Below are positions 15,580-24,188 of a stretch of DNA of 64,000 nt, in pieces. Location: NCBI RefSeq assembly GCF_031455295.1, contig NZ_JAVDSL010000001.1, positions 1,054,001 to 1,118,000 on the forward strand. The letters run 5' to 3'. Under the pieces are notes generated by a model. The model saw nothing but the letters and a program-made list of their open reading frames with translations. It was not told the DNA's origin and searched no databases. The position numbers were made by a program, and so were the translations under genes. The number at the start of each line of letters is the position of its first letter. Within the stretch, counting starts at the first letter, position 1. This stretch comes from Leifsonia sp. 1010 (GTDB taxonomy: Bacteria; Actinomycetota; Actinomycetes; Actinomycetales; Microbacteriaceae).

Positions 15580-16017
15580 TTACTGGTTGGCGGTGACGTT
15601 GTACGTCACGGAGACGCCAGGAGTCTTCACCGAGACCGTGTAGGTGGCGTTGGTGTAGACGGCGGACGTGTCGGTGGCGCCGGGCTGCTGCGTGAAGCCC
15701 TTGCCCTCGAGCGCGGACTTCGCGTCGGCGAAGCCGTTCTTGCCCGACGGCTGGACGGTGATCGACCAGCCGTTCTCCTTGTCGCCGCGGGCGACCACCA
15801 CGGTGCCGTCGACGACGGGCACTTCGTCCTTCGGGAAGTCGGAGGGCAGTTCCTCGGACTTCGCGTCCTCGGACGAACCGGCGGCCGACGAGGACGACGA
15901 CGCGGGCGTGTGCGAGGAGACGTAGTTGGTGTTGCCGCCGCTGGAGCAGGCCGCAAGCGAGCCGATGGTGAGGGCCGCCACGATGGCAGCCGGAACGAAC
16001 GGATTACGTGTGCGCAT
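15580..16017 (-). CDS. Small secreted lipoprotein, function unknown
   Basis: 145-aa protein with a lipoprotein signal peptide: basic MRTRNPF, a hydrophobic stretch and lipobox LAAC at Cys24. A Ser/Gly/Ala linker (about 25-50) leads to a soluble domain of about 90 residues rich in beta-strand patterns (VPVVDGTVVVARGDKENGWSI). The start is ATG 16017 with TAGGAAT upstream; the upstream ATG-like extension to 16077 lacks a signal. I do not recognise the family. It is monocistronic, between two hairpin-bounded units. Confidence 0.75.
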   Translation of the reverse strand: MRTRNPFVPAAIVAALTIGSLAACSSGGNTNYVSSHTPASSSSSAAGSSEDAKSEELPSDFPKDEVPVVDGTVVVARGDKENGWSITVQPSGKNGFADAKSALEGKGFTQQPGATDTSAVYTNATYTVSVKTPGVSVTYNVTANQ

Positions 16018-16120
16018 ATGGATTCCTAGTGCTGTATGAGGTGCGGTTTCGCAACACATCAGCCTACCCGTGAGCACACGGCGCCGCCTAGTCCGTGTCG
16101 GTGAACAGTGCCGGAAGCGG

Positions 16121-16798
16121 TCAGCCGAGCAGCAGGGCGCTCAGCTGGTCGGCGGAGTGGACGACCGCGATGGCCCCGGAGGCCTCGGCGGGCGAACCGT
16201 AGCCCCACTCGACGAGGATGGTCGGCAGGCCGTGCGCGCCGGCGCCCTCCACGTCGTACTGGCGGTCGCCCACCATGACGGTGTGCTCGAGGTCGACGCC
16301 GCGCTCGCCGAGACGGCGCAGGGCCTCTGCCACGACATCCGCCTTGGCGCTGCGGCTCTCGTCGTCGGTCGCGCCGGTGATGACGTCGAAGTACTCGGCC
16401 AGCCCGAAGTGCTCGAGGATGCGGGTCGCCTGCGCCTCCGGCTTGCTGGTCGCGATGGCCAGGGGGATCCCGGCCGCGTGCAAACGCTGCAGCAGGCCGC
16501 GCACTCCCGGGAAGACCGCGGAGTCGAACGCGCCGTGGGCGGCGTAGTCCTCGCGGTAGACGGCGAGGGCGTGCCGCGCGGCCGGCTCGGTCATGCCGCC
16601 CAGGCTCTGCAGCGAGTCGAGCAGCGGCGGACCGACGTACTCGAGGAGCTGGGCGGGGGAGGGCACCGGCTGACCGATCGTCGCGAACATGCGGGCGAGC
16701 GACGAGGTGATGCCGGGTGCGGAGTCGGTGAGGGTGCCGTCGAGGTCGAAGAGGACGCAGGTCCAGGTTCGGGTGACGGTGGGGGTCGGGTTGGTCAT
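16121..16798 (-). CDS. HAD-family hydrolase, phosphoglycolate-phosphatase-like
   Basis: 225-aa cytoplasmic phosphatase. HAD motif I is FDLDGTLTDSAPGI (nucleophile first Asp), motif II IATSKPEAQ, motif III Lys in SAKADVVAEAL and motif IV VGDRQYDVEGA. The alpha-helical cap between motifs I and II identifies subfamily IA (Gph/PhnX-like). Start ATG 16798 follows AGGA by 5 nt; further upstream codons are antisense to the next gene. Exact substrate is unknown: phosphoglycolate or a sugar phosphate or nucleotide. Confidence 0.85.
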   Translation of the reverse strand: MTNPTPTVTRTWTCVLFDLDGTLTDSAPGITSSLARMFATIGQPVPSPAQLLEYVGPPLLDSLQSLGGMTEPAARHALAVYREDYAAHGAFDSAVFPGVRGLLQRLHAAGIPLAIATSKPEAQATRILEHFGLAEYFDVITGATDDESRSAKADVVAEALRRLGERGVDLEHTVMVGDRQYDVEGAGAHGLPTILVEWGYGSPAEASGAIAVVHSADQLSALLLG

Positions 16799-16835
16799 AG
16801 CGGTCCTATGGTATGTGACGTATCTGAGGCCCAGG

Positions 16836-17255
16836 TCAGCGCTCGCCGAGGGCGGATTCGATGTGAGAACGTGCGACGACCATGGTGTGCGCCGCTCCGG
16901 GGTCGAACTGGACGGCCACGAACTCGGCGGTGCGGATGAATCCCAGCGCCTCGAGCGCCGGCACGATGACCGCCTGCACGCGCGCTCCCTCGCCCTCCGC
17001 CGACTGGGCGACGGCCGCCCGGAGCGCATTCATCGACGTGAAGAGCGGCAGCACCGCCTCGCCGGTGGTGGAGCTGATGGTGCGCAGCCGGGTGTCCTGC
17101 GGAGTGGAGCCGGTCACATCCACGACCAGGCCGCCCTTCACCGCGGCGGCGAGCAGCGAATCCAGGTTCTCGAGGGTCGGCTCGGCGGCGAGGGTCGTCA
17201 GGGCCGTGCGGACCGGGACGTTCTCGTAGCTCTGGGGGAACCGCGGCTGCGCCAT
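16836..17255 (-). CDS. SseB-family protein
   Basis: 139-aa protein with the SseB N-terminal-type domain: segments LDSLLAAAVKGGLVVDVTG and VLPLFTSMNALRAA are typical. Its ATG (17255) shares one base with the nucS stop (TGATG), so the two are co-translated. Such SseB-like proteins accompany nucS or sit near translation genes in several actinobacteria; function is not established. Confidence 0.75.
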   Translation of the reverse strand: MAQPRFPQSYENVPVRTALTTLAAEPTLENLDSLLAAAVKGGLVVDVTGSTPQDTRLRTISSTTGEAVLPLFTSMNALRAAVAQSAEGEGARVQAVIVPALEALGFIRTAEFVAVQFDPGAAHTMVVARSHIESALGER

Positions 17256-17950
17256 CAGAAGAGCCTGCTGTCGCTGTCGTCGAGGCCGCGCATGGCGTCG
17301 TAGTCGAGCACCAGGCAGCGGATGCCGCGGTCTTCCGCCAGCGTGCGCGCCTGCGGCTTGATCTCCTGGGCGGCGAAGACGCCGGTGACCGGGGCCAGGT
17401 GGGGGTCGCGGTTCATCAGCTCCAGGTAGCGCGTCAGCTGCTCGACGCCGTCGATGTCGCCCCGCCGCTTGAGTTCGACGGCGACCGCCGCCCCCGCGGA
17501 GTCGCGGGCGAGGATGTCGACAGGGCCGATCGCGGTCATGTACTCCCGGCGGACCAGCACGTGGCCGTCTCCGAGAAGGTGGATCTGCTCGGCGAGGAGC
17601 TTCTGGAGGTGCGCTTCCACGCCATCCTTCTGCAGCCCCGGGTCGATGCCGAGGTCGTGCGCGGTGTCGCTGACGATCTCGTGGATGGACACCACGAGCA
17701 TGTCCGCGGTCTTCGCCTGGGTGACGCGCCAGACCTCGCTGATGCCGGCCGCGCGCTGCAGTTCGTCGGGCTCGTCGACGGTCAGCGTGCACGGCGGGCT
17801 CATCCAGTTGAGCGGCTTGTACGACCCGCCGTCGGAGTGGACGAGGAGGCTGCCGTCGGCCTTCAGCATCAGCAGCCGCGTCGCCAGCGGCAGGTGCGCG
17901 CTGAGCCGTCCTGCATAGTCGACGGAGCAGTTGGCAATGACGAGGCGCAC
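17255..17950 (-). CDS. nucS: Mismatch-specific endonuclease NucS/EndoMS
   Basis: 231-aa endonuclease that cuts both strands at mismatches and replaces MutS/MutL in most actinobacteria. Catalytic motif: GPVDILARD (Asp145), [10 protein letters not shown] (Glu159, Lys161), followed by QLTRYLE. The N-terminal half is the dimerisation/DNA-binding domain. The last residues SRLF fit the C-terminal sliding-clamp-binding tail described for Corynebacterium NucS. Start GTG at 17950 lies six nt behind TAGGAT, probably leaderless. sseB follows with overlap. Confidence 0.93.
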   Translation of the reverse strand: MRLVIANCSVDYAGRLSAHLPLATRLLMLKADGSLLVHSDGGSYKPLNWMSPPCTLTVDEPDELQRAAGISEVWRVTQAKTADMLVVSIHEIVSDTAHDLGIDPGLQKDGVEAHLQKLLAEQIHLLGDGHVLVRREYMTAIGPVDILARDSAGAAVAVELKRRGDIDGVEQLTRYLELMNRDPHLAPVTGVFAAQEIKPQARTLAEDRGIRCLVLDYDAMRGLDDSDSRLF

Positions 17951-17956
17951 CGCAAC

Positions 17957-17962
17957 ATCCTA
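17957..17962 (-). promoter_or_regulatory. -10 box TAGGAT, leaderless promoter of nucS
   Basis: TAGGAT ends six nt before the GTG start codon with no room for a ribosome site. The lactonase gene diverges from the same 45-bp gap. Confidence 0.55.
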
Positions 17963-17995
17963 AGTGCAGCGGGCGACGGTGGTTGGATGGTCGGC

Positions 17996-19042
17996 ATGGC
18001 CCACGAGCTCCTCATCGGCACCTACACCGAACGCCTCCCGCATGTCGACGGTCACGCCGAGGGGGTGCTCAGCGCCCGGTTCGACGGGTCGGACGTGACC
18101 GATGTGACGGTCGCGGCGCGGGTGGCGAACCCGTCGTGGGTGACAGCCGCGCCCGGCGGTCAGCACGTGTACGCGGTGAGCGAGACGGAGCCCGACGGTG
18201 GCCTCGTCGCCTTCGCGCGCGCGGCCGACGGCTCGCTGACGGAGCTGGGCTCGGCGTCGAGCGGCGGGCCGTCCCCGGCCCACGCGGTCGTGCACCCGAG
18301 TGGGCGCTTCCTCATCGCGGGAACGTACGGCGGCGGCACCGTGTCGGTGTTCGCGCTCGCCGCCGACGGATCGCTCGGAGAGCGCACCGCGTTCGTGCGG
18401 CACGAGGGCCGCGGACCCGACCCGGAGCGGCAGGATGCGCCGCACGTGCACCAGCTGAGCGTCGACCCGGTGAGCGGCGATGTCGTCGTCGTCGATCTCG
18501 GCATCGGCGAGGTGCGCTGGTACGCGTTCTCGGATGACGGCGCGCTGACCCTCCGTCCGGAGGCGACCGTCGTACTCGGCTCGGCCGGCCCGCGGCACCT
18601 GGCGTTCCATCCCGACGGCCGTCACGTGGTGCTGGTGAACGAGCTCGATTCCAGCGCCGACGTGCTGCGGTGGGAGGGCGACCGCTTCGTGCGGGTGCAG
18701 AGCACGACGACCCGAGCAGACGGGGCCGACGGCGACAACCTGCCCGCCGCGGTGTGCATCAGCGACTCCGGGCGCACGGTGCTGGTGAGCAACCGAGGGG
18801 ATGACACAGTCGCGGTCTTCGCCTTCGACGCCGAGGCGTCGCAGTTGCGGCTGGTCGACTCGGTCGCGGTCGGCGGACGCACGCCGCGCGACCTCGTCAT
18901 CGCGCCAGGCGGCGATCGGGTGCTGGCGGCCTGCCAGGACAGCGACGAGGTCGCGGTGTTCGCTTTCGACGACGACGAGCGCACCCTCCGGCTGCTCGGC
19001 ACATCGCCCGTCCCGACGCCGGTCAGCCTCCGCTTCGTCTAG
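17996..19042 (+). CDS. Lactonase family protein, 6-phosphogluconolactonase-like beta-propeller
   Basis: 348-aa seven-bladed propeller. MAHELLIGTYTERLP at the N-terminus and repeated blade motifs (PSGRFLIAGTYGGGTVSVFAL, HPDGRHVVLVNELDS, GGDRVLAACQDSDEVAVFAFD) match the Pgl/YkgB lactonase family, which hydrolyses 6-phosphogluconolactone in the pentose phosphate pathway. ATG 17996 is preferred (GGATGG 5 nt upstream); ATG 17987 in frame adds three residues. Family call firm, substrate inferred. Confidence 0.85.
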   Translation: MAHELLIGTYTERLPHVDGHAEGVLSARFDGSDVTDVTVAARVANPSWVTAAPGGQHVYAVSETEPDGGLVAFARAADGSLTELGSASSGGPSPAHAVVHPSGRFLIAGTYGGGTVSVFALAADGSLGERTAFVRHEGRGPDPERQDAPHVHQLSVDPVSGDVVVVDLGIGEVRWYAFSDDGALTLRPEATVVLGSAGPRHLAFHPDGRHVVLVNELDSSADVLRWEGDRFVRVQSTTTRADGADGDNLPAAVCISDSGRTVLVSNRGDDTVAVFAFDAEASQLRLVDSVAVGGRTPRDLVIAPGGDRVLAACQDSDEVAVFAFDDDERTLRLLGTSPVPTPVSLRFV

Positions 19043-19066
19043 CGGGGCGTCAGGTCTGGCGGCGGG

Positions 19067-20329
19067 TCAGGCCGGGTCGGGGGAGGCGGCGCGACGCTCG
19101 GCGGGCGCGTCGACGGGGCGCACGGCCGGTGCGGCCAGGAACGCGGCGATCAGCAGCGCGAGCACGAGGAACAGCGCGTTCAGGAGGCCGAAGTGCTGAC
19201 CGAGGAAGCCGATCAGCGGGGGACCGGCCAGGAAGGCGCAGTACCCGATGATCGCGACCGCGGAGACGCGTGCGGCGGGGTTCGCGGCGCCGTCGGCGGC
19301 GGCCGACATGCCGAGCGGGAAGCCGAGCGAGACGCCGAAGCCCCAGAGCACGGTTCCGATGACGACGAGCCACATCGGGCCGCCCACGATGAACAGCACC
19401 AGGCCGACGGCGCCCATCCCGGCCGTGATCCGGATGGCGTTGACGCGGCCGATGCGGTCCACGATCGGGCCGCCGACCACCCGGCCGACGGTCATCGCGA
19501 CCACGAAGAAGCCGAAGACGAGGGCGCCGACGGAGTTGGCCTGGCCGTGCCCATCGACGACGGCCAGCGAGATCCAGTCGTTCGCCGAGCCTTCGCCGAA
19601 CGCCATGCCGAGCATGACGACGCCGATCAGGATGAGCCGCCAGTCGGCCCAGACGGCCAGCGACGTGCGCATGCGCTCGCCGAAGGGGATGCGCTCCTTC
19701 TCGGCCGCCTCGTCGCCCAGTTCGGCCTCGCGCGGGATGTAGCGGACAGCGACGATGGCGATCGCGACGATCACGACGGCCGTGCCGAGCAGGTGCCAGA
19801 CGACCGCGACCCCGAGCGCGGCGGCCGCTGCGCCGATGCCGGCCCCGAGCACCGTTCCCAGGCTGAAGCAGGCGTGCATGAGCGGGAGCAGCGTCTTGCC
19901 GATCTCGCGCTCGACGGCGGTGGCCTCGACGTTCATCATCACGTCGACCATGCCGTTGCCGAAGCCGAGCAGGATGAGCCCGATGGCGACCGAGGGGATG
20001 GAATGGAACGTCGTCGCTCCGAAGCCGATGAACAGGATGCCGACGGCGACGATCACGAGTCCGCCGACCATCCCGCGGTGCGGACCGAAGCGGACCAGGA
20101 TCGGGGAGGAGACGGTGAGGCCGAGGATGGCGCCCACCGACATCCCGAGGATGAGGAGGCCGACCGCCGACGGGTCCTTGCCGAGCCCCAGATCGTCGCG
20201 GATGCCCGGGATGCGGGCCACCCAGGTCGCGAGGGCGAGGCCGGAGAGGATGAAGATGACGAAGACCGCGTTGCGCCAGGCGGTGAGCTCCCGACGGGAG
20301 CGCGTGGTGGTCGAGATCGGCTGTGACAT
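19067..20329 (-). CDS. MFS transporter, YbjJ/FHS-like
   Basis: 420-aa carrier with about 12 transmembrane segments. LRRFGPHRGM-type loop 2-3 (here ILVRFGPHRGMVGG) and GFGNGMVDVMMNVEATAVE in helix 5 are features of the YbjJ-type sugar/unknown MFS group. Start ATG 20329 follows AGGAATTC. It is divergent from a LacI regulator with a large palindrome between, suggesting carbohydrate-responsive expression. Substrate unknown. Confidence 0.85.
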   Translation of the reverse strand: MSQPISTTTRSRRELTAWRNAVFVIFILSGLALATWVARIPGIRDDLGLGKDPSAVGLLILGMSVGAILGLTVSSPILVRFGPHRGMVGGLVIVAVGILFIGFGATTFHSIPSVAIGLILLGFGNGMVDVMMNVEATAVEREIGKTLLPLMHACFSLGTVLGAGIGAAAAALGVAVVWHLLGTAVVIVAIAIVAVRYIPREAELGDEAAEKERIPFGERMRTSLAVWADWRLILIGVVMLGMAFGEGSANDWISLAVVDGHGQANSVGALVFGFFVVAMTVGRVVGGPIVDRIGRVNAIRITAGMGAVGLVLFIVGGPMWLVVIGTVLWGFGVSLGFPLGMSAAADGAANPAARVSAVAIIGYCAFLAGPPLIGFLGQHFGLLNALFLVLALLIAAFLAAPAVRPVDAPAERRAASPDPA

Positions 20330-20356
20330 CGGGCGAATTCCTGTGGGTTCGTCTGC

Positions 20357-20384
20357 TCGAATCGTTTCGATCGAAACGATTCGA
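20357..20384. promoter_or_regulatory. LacI-family operator, perfect 28-bp palindrome
   Basis: A perfectly symmetric 28-bp sequence centred between 20370 and 20371 (half-site TCGAATCGTTTCGA) lies between the divergent MFS and LacI-family genes. The central CG-rich symmetry and AAACGNNCGTTT-like core are typical of LacI/GalR sites. It lies directly upstream of the TAAGCT -10 box of the lacI-like gene, so autorepression is likely. Confidence 0.8.
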
Positions 20385-20385
20385 C

Positions 20386-20391
20386 TAAGCT
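20386..20391 (+). promoter_or_regulatory. -10 box TAAGCT, leaderless promoter of lacI-like gene
   Basis: TAAGCT begins 2 nt after the palindrome and ends seven nt before the GTG start at 20399, leaving no ribosome site. Confidence 0.5.
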
Positions 20392-20398
20392 ACCACAC

Positions 20399-21490
20399 GT
20401 GAACGAACCCAGCACAGCCCCCGCGAGCGTCCGGCCCACCCTGGCCGCGGTCGCCCGCCTGGCCGGTGTCTCGAACTCCACCGCCTCGCTCGCCTTCTCC
20501 GGAACAGGCCCGGTCTCCGACGCCACGCGCGAGCGCGTGCTCGCCGCAGCGAAGCGCCTCAACTACGCCGGCCCCGACCCTCGGGCGCGCTCGCTGCGCC
20601 GCGGACGCTCCGGCATCGTCGGCGTCGTGATGGAGGAGCGCGTGCGCGACGCCTTCCGCGACCCCATCAAGATCGCCCTCCTCGACGGCATCACGGAGGA
20701 GATCGGAGCGATCGACGCGGGCCTGCTCATCCTCACCGACGCCGGCGAGGCCGCGCAGCGCATCGAGGACGCTCCGATGGATGCGGTGGTCCTGATCGGC
20801 TGCAGCCCGCGTCTCGACGAGTCGGTCGCCACGCTCCGCCAGCGCGGCATCCCGCTGGTGGCGATCGAGGGCGACCCGGCCGATGGCGTCCCGACCATCG
20901 GCCAGGACAACCGGGAGGCCACCCGGGTCGCCGCACAGCACCTCTACGACCTCGGCCACCGCGATGTCTCCGTGGTGACCCTGTCGCTCACCCGCGATCG
21001 AGCCCGCGGGCCGCTGACCGCGGACCGCCTGGCGGCGGCGAGTTCCACGACCGCCCTCGACCGGCTGGCCGGTGCCCGGGACGTCTTCCCGGACGCGCCC
21101 GGCTGGGTCACCCGCGGATCGTTCGTGGAAGAGGGCCGCGCGGCCGGCCGCGCCATCCTCGCCGACGCTCGACACCGGCCGACCGCCATCATCGCCCAGA
21201 GCGACCTGCTGGCCGCGGGCGTCATCCGGGCGGCGGAGGAGCTGGGCCTGGAGGTGCCGTGGGATGTCAGCGTCGTCGGTTTCGACGGCGTCCGCGTCGA
21301 CGGCCTCTGGCCCTACGACCTCACGACCCTCGTTCAGCCCGCCGTGGACAAGGGCCGGGCGGCCGGACGCGCGGTCGTCGAGATGCTGGAGGGCGCAGAG
21401 CCGATTCCCTCCACATTCACCAGCGTTTTCCACCAGGGGAACACAACGGCGGCTCCGCGGGTCTCCTCGGGAGCGCCGGTCGTAGGCTGA
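20399..21490 (+). CDS. LacI-family transcriptional repressor
   Basis: 363-aa regulator. Residues about 12-60 are the HTH and hinge helix (TLAAVARLAGVSNSTASLAFSG...VLAAAKRLNY); the rest is a periplasmic-binding-like effector domain, with VPWDVSVVGFDGVRVDGLWPYDLTT near the C-terminus. GTG 20399 is the start, behind a TAAGCT box. It is divergent from an MFS carrier and upstream of an amidohydrolase, so it probably controls the carrier and perhaps itself through the 28-bp palindrome. Effector unknown, expected to be a sugar. Confidence 0.92.
   Translation: MNEPSTAPASVRPTLAAVARLAGVSNSTASLAFSGTGPVSDATRERVLAAAKRLNYAGPDPRARSLRRGRSGIVGVVMEERVRDAFRDPIKIALLDGITEEIGAIDAGLLILTDAGEAAQRIEDAPMDAVVLIGCSPRLDESVATLRQRGIPLVAIEGDPADGVPTIGQDNREATRVAAQHLYDLGHRDVSVVTLSLTRDRARGPLTADRLAAASSTTALDRLAGARDVFPDAPGWVTRGSFVEEGRAAGRAILADARHRPTAIIAQSDLLAAGVIRAAEELGLEVPWDVSVVGFDGVRVDGLWPYDLTTLVQPAVDKGRAAGRAVVEMLEGAEPIPSTFTSVFHQGNTTAAPRVSSGAPVVG
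21483..21488 (+). promoter_or_regulatory. -10 box TAGGCT, leaderless promoter of the amidohydrolase
   Basis: TAGGCT ends six nt before ATG 21495 and overlaps the stop codon of the lacI-like gene. Confidence 0.5.
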
Positions 21491-21494
21491 CGGC

Positions 21495-22703
21495 ATGGAT
21501 CTCGAAGCCCTCTACCGCGACCTTCACGCCCACCCCGAACTCGCCTTCACCGAGCATCGCACCGCCGGCATCGTCGCCGAGCGGCTGACCGAGCTGGGGC
21601 TCGAGGTGCACACCGGCATCGCCACGACCGGTGTCGTGGGAGTCCTGCGCAACGGCGACGGCCCGACCGTACTACTGCGGGCCGACATGGATGCGCTCCC
21701 CGTTCGCGAGCAGACCGGGCTCCCGTGGGCCTCGACCCAGACGGTGACCGACGAGGCCGGCAACGCCGTGCCGCTGATGCACGCGTGCGGCCACGATATC
21801 CACATCACGTGTCTCCTCGGTGCGGTCGAGGCGCTGAACGACGCGCGGAGCGAGTGGTCCGGAACCCTCGTCGCCCTCTTCCAGCCGGCGGAGGAGCACG
21901 GCGGCGGGGCCCAGGTGATGGTCGACGACGGGCTGTACGAGAAGGTGCCGGTTCCGGATGTGGTGCTCGGGCAGCACGTGCTGCCGTACCCGGCCGGGAT
22001 GGTCGGCGCGCACCCCGGCGCGGCCATGGCGGCGGTCGACACGATGGAGGTGACGCTCCACGGGCGAGGCGGTCACGGTTCACGGCCCGAGACGACGATC
22101 GATCCGGTGGTGATGGCGGCGGCGACGGTCATGCGGCTGCAGACGGTCGTGTCGCGCGAGATCGCACCGCAGGACACCGCCGTGGTGACGGTCGGCAGCC
22201 TCCACGCCGGCACGAAGAACAACATCATCGCGGCCGAAGCCACGCTCGGGATCAGCGTGCGCAGCTTCAACGAAGAGGTCCGGCAGCGCGTGCTGGACGG
22301 CGTGCACCGCGTCATCGCGGCGGAATCGCAGGCGTCCGGCGCCCCGAAGGCTCCGGATATGGAGTGGGGGGAGCGCTACCCCGTCACCGTGAACGACCCG
22401 GAGTCGACCGAGCGGGTCAACGCGGCCTTCGCGGCCGAGTTCGGCGCCGACCGCGTGCTGCACCCCGGCGCGCTCTCCGGCAGCGAAGACGTCGGAAACC
22501 TCGCCACCGCCGCCGGCGCTCCGCTGGTGTACTGGATGCTCGGAGGGGCCGACCCGGAGACCGTGCTCACGGCGATGGCGGCGGGGACGGTCGACACCGA
22601 CATCCCGACCAACCACTCGCCCTTCTTCGCGCCGCTTCCGCAGCCGACGATCAATACCGGGGTCCGGGCGCTCGTGGTCGCTGCGCGGGAGTGGCTGGCG
22701 TAG
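21495..22703 (+). CDS. M20D-family amidohydrolase (aminoacylase/hippurate hydrolase-like)
   Basis: 402-aa metal-dependent hydrolase that removes N-acyl groups from amino acids or conjugates. Motifs: VLLRADMDALPV, then MHACGHDIHITCLLGA with metal-binding Cys/His, and FQPAEEHGGGAQVM with the catalytic Glu pair. The dimerisation domain with GRGGHGSRPE lies about residues 185-300. Length is typical for IAA-amino-acid hydrolase/AbgB relatives. Start ATG 21495 is 4 nt after the lacI-like stop, with its own -10 box. Substrate not determinable. Confidence 0.9.
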   Translation: MDLEALYRDLHAHPELAFTEHRTAGIVAERLTELGLEVHTGIATTGVVGVLRNGDGPTVLLRADMDALPVREQTGLPWASTQTVTDEAGNAVPLMHACGHDIHITCLLGAVEALNDARSEWSGTLVALFQPAEEHGGGAQVMVDDGLYEKVPVPDVVLGQHVLPYPAGMVGAHPGAAMAAVDTMEVTLHGRGGHGSRPETTIDPVVMAAATVMRLQTVVSREIAPQDTAVVTVGSLHAGTKNNIIAAEATLGISVRSFNEEVRQRVLDGVHRVIAAESQASGAPKAPDMEWGERYPVTVNDPESTERVNAAFAAEFGADRVLHPGALSGSEDVGNLATAAGAPLVYWMLGGADPETVLTAMAAGTVDTDIPTNHSPFFAPLPQPTINTGVRALVVAAREWLA

Positions 22704-22778
22704 GGGCTCGCGGGGAGCATCGGCGCGGCCGTGCCGCCTGCGCCGGCGGGGGGAGGCGTAGCGGCCGAAGCGTGAGGG

Positions 22779-24119
22779 TCAGATCGTCGCGCCCGCACGC
22801 ATCCACGTGCGGCCGCGAGCGCGCAGACCGAGCGTGAGCGCGCGGGCGCCGAGGTAGCCGAAGGCGAACGCCGCCGTCAGCCAGGCGAGGCCGCTCGCAT
22901 CGTGCCCGCCCCAGAGGGCGGCGGCGACCGCGAGCGGGACGAACACGGCGACGTTCGCGAGGCCGGTGAGGGCGAGATAGCGCGCGTCTCCGGCGCCGAT
23001 GAGCACCCCGTCGAGCACGAACACGTACCCGCCCAGCGGGGCGCCTGCGCCCACGATGGCCAGCGAGAGGGGCAGCAGCGCGGCGACCGACAGATCGCTC
23101 GTGAAGACGCCCGCCGCGAGCGGGCTCAGCGCGATCGTCACCAGACCGAGAACCGCGCCCGCACCGATTCCCCACTGAACGCACCGGCGCAGCACCGCAC
23201 GGACGTTCTCGAGGTCGCCGGCCCCCAGCCCCTTCCCGATGAGTGCCTGGGCGGCGATGGCGAGGGCGTCGAGGGCGAAGGCGAGGGTCGCGAACACGGT
23301 CATCGTGACCTGGAAGGCGGCGAGTTCGTCCGGTCCGAGACGGGTTGCGGCGAAGACCGCCAACAGCATGGCCGCACGCAGGCTCGCCGTGCGGAGGAAC
23401 AGCCAGCCGCCGGCACGCGCCGTCCGGCCGATGCCGGTGTGATGGGGCAGGAGGGAGGCCTGGACCCGGCGGGCGTGACGGGCAACGATGATCGCGTACA
23501 CCAGCACCATCGCCCACTGCGCCGCGACGGTTCCAAGCGCCGACCCGCGGATGCCCAGTCCCGCGACATAGATGAACAGGTAGTTGAGCACGATGTTCGC
23601 AGCGAAGCCCGCGACGGCGACGGCGAGCGGAGTGCGGGTGTCCTGGAGTCCGCGCAGCAGCCCGGTCGCGGCATAGACGAGCAACATGGCCGGGAGCCCG
23701 AGCATGGAGAGGCTCAGATACTGGGTCGCCTGCTCGCTGACCTCGGACGACGCGCCGAAGAGGCTCACCAGGAACGGCGAGGCCGCCCACCCGGCGCCCG
23801 TGAGCACCACCCCGAGCACGAGCGCGAGCCAGCAGCCGTCCACCCCCGCCGCGACCGCACCGCGCTCGTCGCCCGCCCCCAGCCGCCGCGCGACAGCGGG
23901 AGTCGTGCTGTAGGCGAGGAACACCATCAGCCCCACGATCGTCTGCAGCACCGCACTCGCGATGCCGAGACCCGCGAGGGGCGCAACCCCGAGGTGCCCG
24001 ACCATCGCCGAGTCGGCCAGCAGGAAGACCGGCTCCGCCACCAAGGCCCCGAGAGCGGGAACGGCGAGGCGGAGGATCTCGCGGTCGACCGGGCGGCGGA
24101 GAAGGGTGCTCACGACCAT
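22779..24119 (-). CDS. MATE-family efflux transporter (DinF/NorM-like)
   Basis: 446-aa membrane protein with about 12 hydrophobic segments. Features of the MATE family include EPVFLLADSAMVGHLGVAPLAGLGIA in helix 1-2 and GLLRGLQDTRTPLAVAVAGFAANIVLNYLFI in helix 5. It exports cations or drugs using an ion gradient. Start uncertain: ATG 24119 is used, but a TAGCGT box sits only 2 nt upstream, which would favour leaderless GTG 24113. The longer frame upstream is antisense to the next gene. Confidence 0.87.
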   Translation of the reverse strand: MVVSTLLRRPVDREILRLAVPALGALVAEPVFLLADSAMVGHLGVAPLAGLGIASAVLQTIVGLMVFLAYSTTPAVARRLGAGDERGAVAAGVDGCWLALVLGVVLTGAGWAASPFLVSLFGASSEVSEQATQYLSLSMLGLPAMLLVYAATGLLRGLQDTRTPLAVAVAGFAANIVLNYLFIYVAGLGIRGSALGTVAAQWAMVLVYAIIVARHARRVQASLLPHHTGIGRTARAGGWLFLRTASLRAAMLLAVFAATRLGPDELAAFQVTMTVFATLAFALDALAIAAQALIGKGLGAGDLENVRAVLRRCVQWGIGAGAVLGLVTIALSPLAAGVFTSDLSVAALLPLSLAIVGAGAPLGGYVFVLDGVLIGAGDARYLALTGLANVAVFVPLAVAAALWGGHDASGLAWLTAAFAFGYLGARALTLGLRARGRTWMRAGATI

Positions 24120-24176
24120 CCACGCTAGCCCGGGCCGCCGACGTCGTGTCGTCGGACCGATGTCGGTGGCCATTCC

Positions 24177-24182
24177 TACAGT
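24177..24182 (+). promoter_or_regulatory. -10 box TACAGT, leaderless promoter
   Basis: TACAGT ends six nt before ATG 24189 of the hypothetical gene; no ribosome site fits. Confidence 0.5.
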
Positions 24183-24188
24183 GGAGCC

